Part shown: positions 33,801 to 41,749 of the stretch, piece after piece
How the letters are laid out: each line of letters starts with the position of its first letter
Numbering within the stretch: the stretch's first letter is position 1
Source of the DNA: an uncultured Verrucomicrobiota bacterium
GTDB lineage: Bacteria > Verrucomicrobiota > Verrucomicrobiia > Limisphaerales > UBA1319
Assembly: GCA_903845125.1 (NCBI GenBank)
Contig: CAIMWS010000508.1
Span: forward strand, 1-47,531
Direction: 5' to 3'
Length of the DNA stretch: 47,531 bases
The notes under the pieces: model-generated
Databases searched by the model: none
What the model was told of the DNA's origin: nothing
Seen by the model: the letters and a program-made list of their open reading frames with translations, nothing else
Position numbers and translations under genes: made by a program

Positions 33801-35528
33801 GTCCTGGTGGGGAACCAGTCCTGCGGCTCGCTGGCCAGCCTGCCGCCGGTGCCCGTATTCGGCCACGTGACCGTGAAGTATCACGCCGTGGATCTGGTCA
33901 CGCTGGAGCAAAAGCAGCAGTACCGGCTGCGGTTGTATCAACCCGCCGCATCCGGCAGCCCGGCGGAACCTTTCGCCTGGCCTGGCACGCGGTATGACTG
34001 GGAGCCGCAGCGGGAGGGGAAATATGTGCTGGAGATCCAATCGGTGGGCCGGGATTTGAGTTATTCCGAGCCGGTCCGGCTGGCTTTCACAGTTTTCACC
34101 CCGTGGCATCTCCAGCAACGGGTGATCCTGCTGGGGAGCACCGGGTTCGCGGGCCTGCTGGGATCATTGCTGTTCCTCGGTTACCGCGTGCGCCACCATC
34201 GGCGGCAGGCCCGGCAGTTGGAGGACCAGATGCGCGAGCAAGAGCGCCAGGCGCTCCGCGAATTCCGGCAAAAAAACCAGGAATTGGCGGAGTCGCAGCA
34301 GCAATTGCTCAACGCCAAGCAGCAAGCCGAGTCGGCCAGCCTGGCTAAAAGCGTTTTCCTCGCCACCATGAGCCATGAAATCCGGACCCCGCTCAATGTC
34401 ATCCTGGGCTACGCGCAGCTCCTTCAATTCCAGAAGGACCTGGCCGCCGAAAACCGGGAGGCCATCCAAACGATTGCCCGCAGCGGCAACCATTTGCTGG
34501 GCCTGTTGAATGACATCCTGGATTTGTCAAAAATCGAAGCGGGGCACATGGAGCTGCAGGAGGCCCCCTTCGATCTGAGCCTCCTTGTCCGGCACCTCAT
34601 GGCCATGTTCAGCCTGCGCTGTGAGCAGAAAGGGCTCGCCTGGAAACTGGACTTCAACCACCCCGGCCCGCTGATGGTGCTGGGGGATGAAGGCAAGCTG
34701 CGGCAGGTGTTGATCAACCTGCTCGGCAACGCCGTGAAGTTCACCGACGCCGGCGAAGTCTGCCTGCGGATTGCGGCCTGGGAGGGGGATCGTTACCAGT
34801 TCGAAGTGGCCGATACCGGCCAGGGCATCTCGGCCCCGGACCAGGCCTTGATCTTTGAGGCCTTTTCCCAGGGCGAGCAAGGCCGGAAAAAGGGGGGCAG
34901 CGGGCTGGGGCTGGCGATCGCCCGCCGCCAGATTGAAATCCTCGGTGGCCGGCTGGGATTGGCGACGGAAGCGGGCCGGGGATCCCGCTTCCATTTTGAG
35001 CTGCGCCTGCCCCCGACCTCCCTCTGCGCGCCCCCGGTACTGAGCCAACCCCTGGGGCCGAAGCTGGCGGCCGGCCGGACGTTAACCGCCCTGGTGGTGG
35101 ATGATGTGCAGGAAAACCGGGAGGTCCTAGCCGGCCTATTGACCGCCGCCGGGCTGACCGTGCGCACCGCCATTGACGGCCTGGACGCACTGGACAAGCT
35201 GCGGGAGGAAATGCCGGAGGTGGTTTTATCGGATATCCGCATGCCCCGCATGGATGGCCAGGAACTGGCGCGGCGGGTGGTGGCCGGGTGGGGGGATGCC
35301 CGCCCGAAACTCCTCGCGGTGACCGCTTCGGTGCTGGCGGAAGAGCAGGCCGTTTTTTTGGACGCCGGCTTTGATCAAATTCTTTTCAAGCCCATCCAAG
35401 CCACCGCTTTATACGAATCCCTGGGGCGGATCCTGGGCCTGCGCTGCGAGCCGGACGGCCATGGCCCGGCCACCGCGCAGCCGGAGGGCTTGCCGGATCC
35501 TCCGGGCCCGGAACCCACCCGCCGCTAG
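30897..35528 (+). CDS. Hybrid two-component sensor kinase with propeller sensor
   Basis: This 1543-residue membrane protein starts with a signal-like helix and a carbohydrate-binding-like part (about 30-375). The two-component propeller comes next (about 380-965, repeats such as SLWLGTEGG, VWIGTDSG, LWIGTDQG), then a Y_Y_Y-type beta domain (970-1065) and one transmembrane helix (about 1075-1097). A coiled coil leads to HisKA with MSHEIRTP and phospho-acceptor His1160, and a HATPase domain (LLGNAVKFT, ADTGQGIS, GLGLAI) follows. A receiver domain with Asp1446 in LSDIRMP ends the protein. There is no DNA-binding domain and no HPt, so phosphate must pass to a separate protein. Periplasmic propellers of this class sense sugars in Bacteroides; a glycan signal fits the window. 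ATG at 30897 was preferred to a TTG at 30876. No SusCD-like genes lie beside it. Confidence 0.88.
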   Translation: MITATRFLLINQRPPGPGHWIQAIVALLAIVLAPTLQAGTPVLPVAGQYLRDWLVLDDFLSAEWAAHFTSQWQAGSAQPVQEGEAWLAPGGQRLGWTRRHADSRSIVYRDRMDQNLQDRSAMLLTYLVHPAGGNVELEICSHSPIDVYVNGTQQPRIFSYRTDARYVVPYSVYEATLAPGTNSLLLRVLGLEQNYKLSVKAYPGDRAVISGRLAMLDGKPATQPVTVTVLDQARELAEVRMDQPAAYRCVVYPVPTNRCQLVARSAADGVQPVEMQVQPGQRISLDLVLSNMVSVAGRVTMLDPEQSPQISAVVQAVRNGQVAAAVRTGERGNFQFRYLPPGKYQVRCVTPLGSAVAEPGEIEVRPGRVARDLEIRCPPYKIGAWRKYGVFDGLAHDSVFCLKSALDGTLWLGTEGGISRFDGQRFTTLPGSEGFYVQALEVALDGSVWYGTLHGLRHARNGQTQSYTMKEGLAGNTINAIHAFPNGTVWIGTDSGISSYDGQRFRTYSIRDGLADNSVRCIHRDANQRIWIGTAAGLARWEGTNFLSFPALEMKNEPDVSAMVDDGRGGLWVGTLNGTFHFDGRNYAPVEELNLLPEKSCLSLHASAANLLWMGLTDSLAAYDGTHLVQYTVAEGIAGREIAGIWESPGGQIWLATSKGVSRFDPNFQRYTAQAGLANLRVLSVHSSPEYGLWAGTSEGGAARFDGWGFKTLYPAAYVRTFCQARDGLLYLGTARGVTGYNGTGFQTDSDILCPSQWTLALRDDQDQSLWIGHGWGGSGVDVFWKNAGGWQRTNYTTQHGLVSDQVYSILCARDGSKWFGTANGVSRLRESQWTSFTGTNHPSLNERRVWSLLEDRRGTLWIGTDQGLVRFNGREFQKCATQGPLNDHIWTVCQASDGRLWIGTANSGACIYDGQACASVDTRDGLVDNAVISFSEGADGRMWMGTVGGGVSVYRARASQPRIQIDSVLVGNQSCGSLASLPPVPVFGHVTVKYHAVDLVTLEQKQQYRLRLYQPAASGSPAEPFAWPGTRYDWEPQREGKYVLEIQSVGRDLSYSEPVRLAFTVFTPWHLQQRVILLGSTGFAGLLGSLLFLGYRVRHHRRQARQLEDQMREQERQALREFRQKNQELAESQQQLLNAKQQAESASLAKSVFLATMSHEIRTPLNVILGYAQLLQFQKDLAAENREAIQTIARSGNHLLGLLNDILDLSKIEAGHMELQEAPFDLSLLVRHLMAMFSLRCEQKGLAWKLDFNHPGPLMVLGDEGKLRQVLINLLGNAVKFTDAGEVCLRIAAWEGDRYQFEVADTGQGISAPDQALIFEAFSQGEQGRKKGGSGLGLAIARRQIEILGGRLGLATEAGRGSRFHFELRLPPTSLCAPPVLSQPLGPKLAAGRTLTALVVDDVQENREVLAGLLTAAGLTVRTAIDGLDALDKLREEMPEVVLSDIRMPRMDGQELARRVVAGWGDARPKLLAVTASVLAEEQAVFLDAGFDQILFKPIQATALYESLGRILGLRCEPDGHGPATAQPEGLPDPPGPEPTRR

Positions 35529-35907
35529 CAGCCCGCGGCGCGCGGTGAGGGTGAAACAGGGGGCCTGCGTGCCGGCCAAAACCAACTCCCGCCGTTGGCC
35601 GGAGTCGTATAGGGCTGTCTTTGAGTGGTTTGCACTTCTGGAAAATAAATTCTGGCGCAAAATCCATTTTGCTTGATTGGATCATCCATCCCGGCCGAAG
35701 AAAACCCGGTCCGGGGCAATTACACCGGCACGGATTACTCCGGCCTGGCACCCGTTCCCAACGGGCGGGGGGGGCCTGGATCCAGGGCTGCGACAACAAC
35801 CCTATTGAGGACGGCACGACGGCGGGCGGATTCCGGATCCCGCGATTGGAAAAACGGATGGCGAGCGGCAGTTATTGATCGACGGAACGATTTGATTCGG
35901 TCAGGAT
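35529..35907. other. Intergenic region with a decayed coding remnant
   Basis: These 379 bases have no intact gene. 35529-35700 shows nothing recognisable apart from an AT-rich patch near 35635-35675 that could hold a promoter. 35703-35831 is a beta-helix remnant described separately. The last 75 bases lead to the ATG at 35908. Confidence 0.5.
35703..35831 (+). pseudogene. Remnant of a right-handed beta-helix repeat protein
   Basis: One frame gives RGNYTGTDYSGLAPVPNG and, after a run of eight G (35767-35774), another frame gives GAWIQGCDNNPIEDGTTAGG. Joined, these match the familiar beta-helix repeat of the form GNYIGTD, then NG..G..IQG..NNTI and GTTAG. Adding one G to the run restores a single frame, so a one-base loss in the homopolymer is the simplest event. 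The remnant covers only about one and a half repeats of a normally large exported protein. The match is from memory of the consensus. Confidence 0.5.
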
Positions 35908-38900
35908 ATGGGGGCAAACTGCCTGGCGTTGGCGAAGCGACGCCGGCTCATATACTGGTCTATCTATATGGTGATCCTTTTGTTTTTCTGCTCGGGGGCC
36001 ACGGCGCTCATCTATGAGGTTCTCTGGTCCAAGTACCTGACCCTTACGTTTGGCAGCACCACGCATGCGCAAACCGTGGTCCTGGCGGTATTCATGGGCG
36101 GCCTGGCGGCGGGCAACCGGATCTTCGGCCGGCTGGCGGACCTGGATCCCCAACCCCTGGCGATTTACGGCCGCCTCGAGCTGGGCATCGGATTGTATGC
36201 CTTCGTTTTTGCCTGGCTGCACCCACTGGCCGAGGGGGTCTTCCTCGGCATCGGTTCCAAACTGGCCAGCCAGGGCCCAGCGCTGCTTTTGCTCAAGGCG
36301 GTTTTGAGTCTCGGGCTGTTATCGGTGCCCACCATCCTGATGGGCGGCACCCTGCCGGTGCTGGCGGCCTGGCTCCAGCGGCGTTACCCGGATGCCAGCC
36401 GCTGGTCGGCGCGGTTTTATGCAGTGAACAGCCTGGGCGCCGTGGTGGGGGCCGGCCTGGCGGGGTTTTTCCTGGTCCGCTGGCTGGGCATGGTCGCCAG
36501 CCTGCAGGCGGCCGCCCTGGTCAATGTGGTGATCGGTTTCGCCGCCTTGGGCCTTTCCCGGACCTCCTGCCCGGCGCCCAGCCCGGAATCCGCCCCGCGG
36601 CCAGCGCCGCCGGAGGCCCAACCGGAGGCCCAGCCGGCTGGCGCGGGCGGAACCGCTCCGGCCAGCCGCCCCTGGCTGGGCTGCGTGCTGGTCGCCGCCA
36701 CGGGCGGCATTTCCATGGGGCTGGAGGTGCTGTCGTCCCGGGCCTTGGTGATGATTTTCGGCACCTCGCTGCAGGCTTTCGCGATCGTGTTGATGGCCTT
36801 CATCCTGGGCATCGGCCTGGGCAGTTCGGTGGTGGCCTCGCCGCGGGTCCGCCACTGGCCGCGGGAAACCACCACCTGCTGGCTGCTGCTGCTCGCCGGA
36901 ACGGTGGTGGGGGTTTATGTGGCCGGGCTCGAGCAGTGGGTCACCGTTTACCGGTATTTTCAAGTGGGCCTCGCCCGCAATTACGCCGGTTATATTTACC
37001 ACCTGGCGATGAACAGCCTGCTCGCGCTGGGCCTGCTGGGCCTGCCGGCGGCCCTGATCGGCGCCACCCTCCCGCTGTGGATCCGGGAAGGGGATCCCGG
37101 CCGGTCCGGCCTGGGGGATAGCGTCGGCCGGCTGCTCACCTGGAACACGCTGGGCGCCGTGCTGGGCACATTGGTGGCCGGATTTGTTTTGATGCCGGCC
37201 CTCGGTTTGCGGGCCGCCTTGACGGTCCTGGCCATGTTGCTGGTGCTGGGTTCCGGGCTGCTGGCCTGGATCACCGCCCGCCGGAAAACGGCGGCGGTCT
37301 CCGCCGCGGCCGGCCTGCTCCTGGCCGGGGTGGCCGCCACCGGGGGTGAGGGCTGGAAGATCGTGCTCAGCTCCGGGGTCTTCCGCGCCCGGGAGAAGGA
37401 GGTGGATCCCCGGACCCTGGAGCTGCGCAAGCAAGTCCAGAAGCTATTGTTTTATGAGGACGCGACGGATGCCACGGTTTCCGTGGAGCAAAGCGTGGAT
37501 AAAAAATCCCGTCCCGATGACCTGTGCCTGCGGATCAACGGCAAGCCGGACGCCTCCAGCCTGGGGGATCTTTCCACCCAATACCTCCTGGCGCATCTCC
37601 CCCTGGCGGCCCGCCCGGACAGCCAGGACATATTTGTGCTGGGCTTTGGCAGCGGCATCACCGCCGGCGCCTTGCTGGGCCATCCCATCCGCCAGTTGGT
37701 GGTGGCGGAAAACTGCGCCGCCGTCCTGCGGGCGGGCCATTTTTTCGCCCCCTGGAACCGCGGCGTGCTCACCAACCAGCTAACCCGACTGGTCCGCGAG
37801 GACGCGCGCACGGTGCTCAAGCTCAGCCCGCAGGCTTACGACGTCATCATTTGTGAGCCTTCCAATCCCTGGACGGCCGGCATTGGCAGCGTTTTCAGCC
37901 GGGAGTTTTTCGAGCTGGCCGCCAGCCGGCTGAAGCCAGGGGGGATCATGGCCCAGTGGTTTCATGTGTATGAAATGAACGACCAGATTGTGGGCCTCGT
38001 GCTGCGCACCTTTGCCAGCGTTTTCCCGTCCGTCGAAATCTGGGACACCAGCATCGGCGACATCGTCCTGCTCGGCTCGCAAAAACCGTGGTCCAGCGGC
38101 CCCGCGGAATACGCCCGCTTGTTCGCGCGGGAAACTTCGCGCCGGGATCTCGAAAAGATCGGGATTGCCACCCCGGAGGCCTTGTGGGCCCGCCAGCTGG
38201 CTTCCCAGCGCACCGCTTTCGCCATTGCCGGCGACGGGCCGCTGCAGACAGACGAATTCCCCATTTTGGAATACGCGGCTCCGCTCGCCTTTTACATCGG
38301 CGCCCGCTCCCTTTTGCTGGAGGCCTTTGACGAGCGCACCTGGCAATCCACCCTCGCCCCGGAGGGGAAAAACCGCGCCCTGGCCGGGTTGCCCGGCGAC
38401 ACCCTGAGGCGGATCTTCGAGGGGAATTTTGCCAGCTGCAACGTGGATTTGAACCGCCACCTCCAGCTCCGTTTCAAAACCAACGCCCCCCCGGACCACA
38501 CCGACGTCTTTTACGGCCCGGTGCTGCTCCCGTGCGTGTTCCGGCCGGACAGCCACCCGGCTTTGGCCTGGCAGCCGGCGCTGCCGGAGGGCGAAATGGA
38601 AAAGCGCCTGGCGCTGGCCGGGCTGGCGGTCCAGCATAACACCGCCCAGAAAAGTGCCGCCCTCGACGAGATCGAAAGCATCCTCCACCAAAACCTGGCC
38701 GCGCCCGGGCCTAAAACCAACTCCTGGTCGCCCATCGCCTACATTGTTTTGGCCGCGCAAGCCCACCTCGCGGCTGGCCACCTCGATCGCGCCGCCGAGG
38801 TCCTGGCCCTCGGTCGCTCGGAGGTATCCCAGGCCCGGCAATGGGCTTACCTCAACCAGGTGCTGGAGCGGGAGAAACAACGCGCGGTGGTCCCGCCCAA

Positions 38901-38910
38901 TTACAAATGA
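35908..38910 (+). CDS. Fused MFS/spermidine-synthase-like membrane protein
   Basis: This 1000-residue protein has two blocks of membrane helices (about 17-210 and 245-490) and a soluble spermidine-synthase-like domain (about 540-730). That domain carries the nucleotide-binding glycine motif LGFGSGITAG near 577-586 and CEPSNPW at 649-655. A helical, TPR-like tail of about 170 residues follows. It starts CSGATALIYEVLWSKYL, the typical opening of the fused MFS/SpeE family common in Deltaproteobacteria, Planctomycetes and Verrucomicrobia. The soluble domain should bind an S-adenosyl compound; whether it makes polyamines is unknown, and no speD is present. ATG at 35908 has AGGA almost adjacent. 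A redoxin gene follows 82 bases later. Confidence 0.8.
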   Translation: MGANCLALAKRRRLIYWSIYMVILLFFCSGATALIYEVLWSKYLTLTFGSTTHAQTVVLAVFMGGLAAGNRIFGRLADLDPQPLAIYGRLELGIGLYAFVFAWLHPLAEGVFLGIGSKLASQGPALLLLKAVLSLGLLSVPTILMGGTLPVLAAWLQRRYPDASRWSARFYAVNSLGAVVGAGLAGFFLVRWLGMVASLQAAALVNVVIGFAALGLSRTSCPAPSPESAPRPAPPEAQPEAQPAGAGGTAPASRPWLGCVLVAATGGISMGLEVLSSRALVMIFGTSLQAFAIVLMAFILGIGLGSSVVASPRVRHWPRETTTCWLLLLAGTVVGVYVAGLEQWVTVYRYFQVGLARNYAGYIYHLAMNSLLALGLLGLPAALIGATLPLWIREGDPGRSGLGDSVGRLLTWNTLGAVLGTLVAGFVLMPALGLRAALTVLAMLLVLGSGLLAWITARRKTAAVSAAAGLLLAGVAATGGEGWKIVLSSGVFRAREKEVDPRTLELRKQVQKLLFYEDATDATVSVEQSVDKKSRPDDLCLRINGKPDASSLGDLSTQYLLAHLPLAARPDSQDIFVLGFGSGITAGALLGHPIRQLVVAENCAAVLRAGHFFAPWNRGVLTNQLTRLVREDARTVLKLSPQAYDVIICEPSNPWTAGIGSVFSREFFELAASRLKPGGIMAQWFHVYEMNDQIVGLVLRTFASVFPSVEIWDTSIGDIVLLGSQKPWSSGPAEYARLFARETSRRDLEKIGIATPEALWARQLASQRTAFAIAGDGPLQTDEFPILEYAAPLAFYIGARSLLLEAFDERTWQSTLAPEGKNRALAGLPGDTLRRIFEGNFASCNVDLNRHLQLRFKTNAPPDHTDVFYGPVLLPCVFRPDSHPALAWQPALPEGEMEKRLALAGLAVQHNTAQKSAALDEIESILHQNLAAPGPKTNSWSPIAYIVLAAQAHLAAGHLDRAAEVLALGRSEVSQARQWAYLNQVLEREKQRAVVPPNYK

Positions 38911-38953
38911 TTTCCACCGCAGTTATTTTGAGCGCGGCGGAAGCATACCCCGC

Positions 38954-38985
38954 TTGACAAAGCCCGCCGGGCCTGCCCACCATAC
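38954..38985 (+). promoter_or_regulatory. Possible promoter of the redoxin gene
   Basis: A perfect TTGACA lies at 38954-38959. A weak -10 candidate CCATAC is at 38980-38985, 20 bases away, which is long. The start point would fall almost on the ATG at 38993. Confidence 0.25.
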
Positions 38986-38992
38986 GGAAGCC

Positions 38993-40708
38993 ATGAGAAC
39001 TCAATGCCTGCGCGGTGGTCGTTCCGGGTGGAAGCGCAGTTTGCCCGGCTGGCCGGCCGGCCTGTTGGTGCTGCTGGCCAGCCTGGTGGCCAGCGTCGGC
39101 CAGGAGCAGGAACGCACTGTGCGCGCCGAGATCCTGGACGCCGCCACGCGGCAGCCGGTCCAGCGTTTCACCGTCCTGTTCGGCTACGATTTCTGCCGGG
39201 CGGTGAGCTGGGACCGCAAAAAGGTGTATGTGGGCCGGGGGGGCAAGCTGGAGCTGCCCCTGGCGGAGCGGCCGAATTACCTGAAGATCCTCGCCGATGG
39301 CTGCCAGCCCGAGGTGTCCCGGCACATCCGCCAGGAGGAGGGGGCTGTCGAGCTGGTCTTCGCCCTGAAAAAAGCGGAGCGGTTCAAAGGCACGCTGCTG
39401 GCCACCAACGACACCACCCTCTATGGGGCACAGGTGGCCCTGGTCACGGAATCGATGGGCGTGGACCTGGCGGAGGACCGCCTGCTGCAAACCCCTGGCA
39501 TGGCCCTGGCGCGCACCGATATCCAGGGGCGTTTTTCCTTCGTCCGCGATCCCGAAGCCCTGGAGATCGTGGCCGCCGTTCCCCAAGGTTTCATCCGCCA
39601 AACCGTGGCGGAGGTGATGGCCGAACCGAAATTGCTGATGCGGCCCTGGGCGAAGGTGGAAGGGACACTGCCGGGAGCCAAGACGGCCGGGGGCCAGGGC
39701 CAGGGCTTGGTGGTCCTCACCGCGGAGCCATTCCTGCCGGCGCTGTTCAAAGGGCCCTGCCAGGGCCGGGTTGGCTTTGATTTCCAAAGCTTCGCCCGGG
39801 AGCTGGCGGCCGGCCAGGAGCGTTTCGAGTTCAAAGCCGTCCTGCCGGGCCGCCGCATGTTATGGCATTCGATCTGCATCGACGACCGCCTGCCCGCCGA
39901 GGAGGGCAACCTCTGCTTTGCCGGGCAACCCCTGGACTTGAAGGCCGGGGAAACACGCCAGGTGGCGCCGGGTGCCAGCGGCTTCCAAATGAAAGGCCGG
40001 ATCACCGCTCCGGGCAAGCTGGACTGGTCCCGGCAAATGGGATTTCTGCGGCTCCAGACCCCGGGCGGCCCGGAGCTGGAATTCTCTTTCACGTTTGGCT
40101 TGGATGGCCATTTCCGGCTGGATGGCCTCCCGCTGGAGGTGGAACGGATGGAGCTGGCCCTGTTCCAGCCGCCGATCATGACGGGCGTGGTCCGGTTGGA
40201 CCGTTACCGCAAATTGAGTCTTACGCCCCAATCGATGCTGGATGTCCAAACCCTGGACTTGGAGGTGGTCCAGCCCGCCCGGTTGGGCGAGCCGGCGCCG
40301 GATTTCACCGTGGCCACCCTGGCGGGCCAGCCGGTCCAGCTGGCGGATTTCCGGGGGCGCTGGGTGCTGCTGGAATTCTGGGCCGGTTGGTGCAATCCCA
40401 CCCTCTCCTCCTTCCCGCACCTGCGGGCCGCTTACGAGGCGTTCGGCAAGGACGCCCGGGTCGTCCTCCTCAGCCTCAACCTGGACGAAGATCCCGCGCC
40501 CGCCAAACGCCTCGCGGAACAGCGGCATTTGCCCGGGATCCAAGGCTGGGCCGGAGCCTGGGCCCGCACCGCTTTGCCGGCCCGATACGCCGCCGAATTC
40601 ATCCCGGCCGCTTTCCTGGTGGGGCCGGACGGCCGCCTGCTCGAGGCCAACCTGCCCGGCGAACAAATGGCCGACACCCTGCGCAAACACCTTTCCGCGG
40701 CGAAGTAG
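38993..40708 (+). CDS. Exported redoxin-domain protein with altered CxxC
   Basis: This 571-residue protein has an N-terminal membrane or signal segment (about 20-37) and several beta-sandwich parts (40-420), one resembling a carboxypeptidase-regulatory-like domain (residues around FKGTLLATNDTTLYGAQVAL). A thioredoxin/AhpC-type domain ends it (430-571), starting LGEPAPDFTVATLAG. The active-site position reads WAGWCNPTLSSFP: Cys467 is present, but the second cysteine is Thr470. A dithiol-disulfide exchange is therefore impossible in the usual way; a mixed-disulfide or binding role is possible. Similar exported proteins are frequent in Verrucomicrobia and Planctomycetes. The start at 38993 has GGAAG close upstream. 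It follows the SpeE-like gene but may have its own promoter. Confidence 0.75.
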   Translation: MRTQCLRGGRSGWKRSLPGWPAGLLVLLASLVASVGQEQERTVRAEILDAATRQPVQRFTVLFGYDFCRAVSWDRKKVYVGRGGKLELPLAERPNYLKILADGCQPEVSRHIRQEEGAVELVFALKKAERFKGTLLATNDTTLYGAQVALVTESMGVDLAEDRLLQTPGMALARTDIQGRFSFVRDPEALEIVAAVPQGFIRQTVAEVMAEPKLLMRPWAKVEGTLPGAKTAGGQGQGLVVLTAEPFLPALFKGPCQGRVGFDFQSFARELAAGQERFEFKAVLPGRRMLWHSICIDDRLPAEEGNLCFAGQPLDLKAGETRQVAPGASGFQMKGRITAPGKLDWSRQMGFLRLQTPGGPELEFSFTFGLDGHFRLDGLPLEVERMELALFQPPIMTGVVRLDRYRKLSLTPQSMLDVQTLDLEVVQPARLGEPAPDFTVATLAGQPVQLADFRGRWVLLEFWAGWCNPTLSSFPHLRAAYEAFGKDARVVLLSLNLDEDPAPAKRLAEQRHLPGIQGWAGAWARTALPARYAAEFIPAAFLVGPDGRLLEANLPGEQMADTLRKHLSAAK

Positions 40709-40783
40709 GGTCGGGAGCGGGAGGGTCGGCGAAGGTTGACCGCTTTTACCCGGTTGCCGGTGGCGCGGTTGGCCATAACGGCC

Positions 40784-41749
40784 TCAAACCGTCAAACGCC
40801 GTTCCTCCCACCAAAACAGCAGCCCGCCGGTGGCGGCCCAAAGCAGGTTGATGACCAGGGTCAGCAAGGCCGCCGCCACCGCCTGCGCGGCGGGGATGCC
40901 GAACCAGCCCAGCATGACCAGGGCCGAACCCTCCCGCACCCCCAGGCCGGCCATGGAGACCGGCAGGGCGGTGATGGCCGAGATCAGGGGGAAAATCCAG
41001 AACAGCCGGAGCCAGGGAACGGGCTCGTGGGCCACCGCCTGCAGGCTCAGAGCCAGGACGCTGCTGAACAGGAGCTGCACCAGTGCGCCCAGGGCCACGC
41101 TGCGCAAGGCCACGCGGGGATTCTGGGCCAGGCGCGCCACGCCGGCGACCAGGGCGTCAACCGTCCGCGCCAGGAAACCCGCCCGGCGGAAGCGGAGCAG
41201 CAGCCAGGCGGCGGCCGAAATACCGGCCAGCCCGGCCAGCAGCAAGCCGGCGGCCGGGTAGGAGAAGTGGATTTTCCCGCGCAGCTTCTCGATCTCCTCC
41301 ACTGCCAGCACCCCCAGCAGGAGGAGGGCCACCACCACGCTGCCGCCCGCCGCGGCCAGGCGGTCCATCCAGGAGGCCGCCAGGATTTCCGGCACCGGCT
41401 GGCGGTGCCACCGGCCATAAAAGGCGGATTTGGCCACATCCCCCGCCGCCGGTCCCAGCAGCAGGGTGTTGAAAAAATGGCCGATCAGCGTGGAGCGGAA
41501 GGTCACGGTGCGGCTGATGGCCAGTCCTTTAAGCAGCAGCATGAGGTGCCACCGGCAGGCCCCCAGCAGGTAGGCCACCCCGAAAAACAGCAGCCCGGCC
41601 AGCCACCAGCCCGGGCGGAGGTGGGCCAGTTGCCGGCCCAGCAGGGGCCAGTCCACCCGCCGGAAAACCAGCAGCAGAAAAACCGCCGACACCAGCAGGC
41701 ACAAGGCCATCCGCGCGGTTTTCGGCGCCGATCGCACCCCGCCGCTCAT
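40784..41749 (-). CDS. Flippase-like membrane protein (LPG synthase TM region family)
   Basis: This 321-residue protein has about eight hydrophobic helices and matches the UPF0104/lysylphosphatidylglycerol synthase transmembrane family (PF03706). Marks are GACRWHLMLL near 63-72, a phosphate-contact-like FFNTLLLGPAAGD near 95-107 and ALPVSMAGLGVREG near 258-271. Stand-alone members lack the aminoacyl-transfer domain and are thought to flip lipids or glycolipids. Its ATG (41749-41747) overlaps the stop of the PAS protein as ATGA, so the two are translationally coupled. Which lipid it handles is unknown. Confidence 0.75.
   Translation of the reverse strand: MSGGVRSAPKTARMALCLLVSAVFLLLVFRRVDWPLLGRQLAHLRPGWWLAGLLFFGVAYLLGACRWHLMLLLKGLAISRTVTFRSTLIGHFFNTLLLGPAAGDVAKSAFYGRWHRQPVPEILAASWMDRLAAAGGSVVVALLLLGVLAVEEIEKLRGKIHFSYPAAGLLLAGLAGISAAAWLLLRFRRAGFLARTVDALVAGVARLAQNPRVALRSVALGALVQLLFSSVLALSLQAVAHEPVPWLRLFWIFPLISAITALPVSMAGLGVREGSALVMLGWFGIPAAQAVAAALLTLVINLLWAATGGLLFWWEERRLTV

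Noticed and set aside
35621..36017. Two overlapping frames before the SpeE-like gene as real genes
   Set aside because: Each contains only half of a beta-helix repeat followed by shadow sequence, so they are read as one frameshifted remnant.
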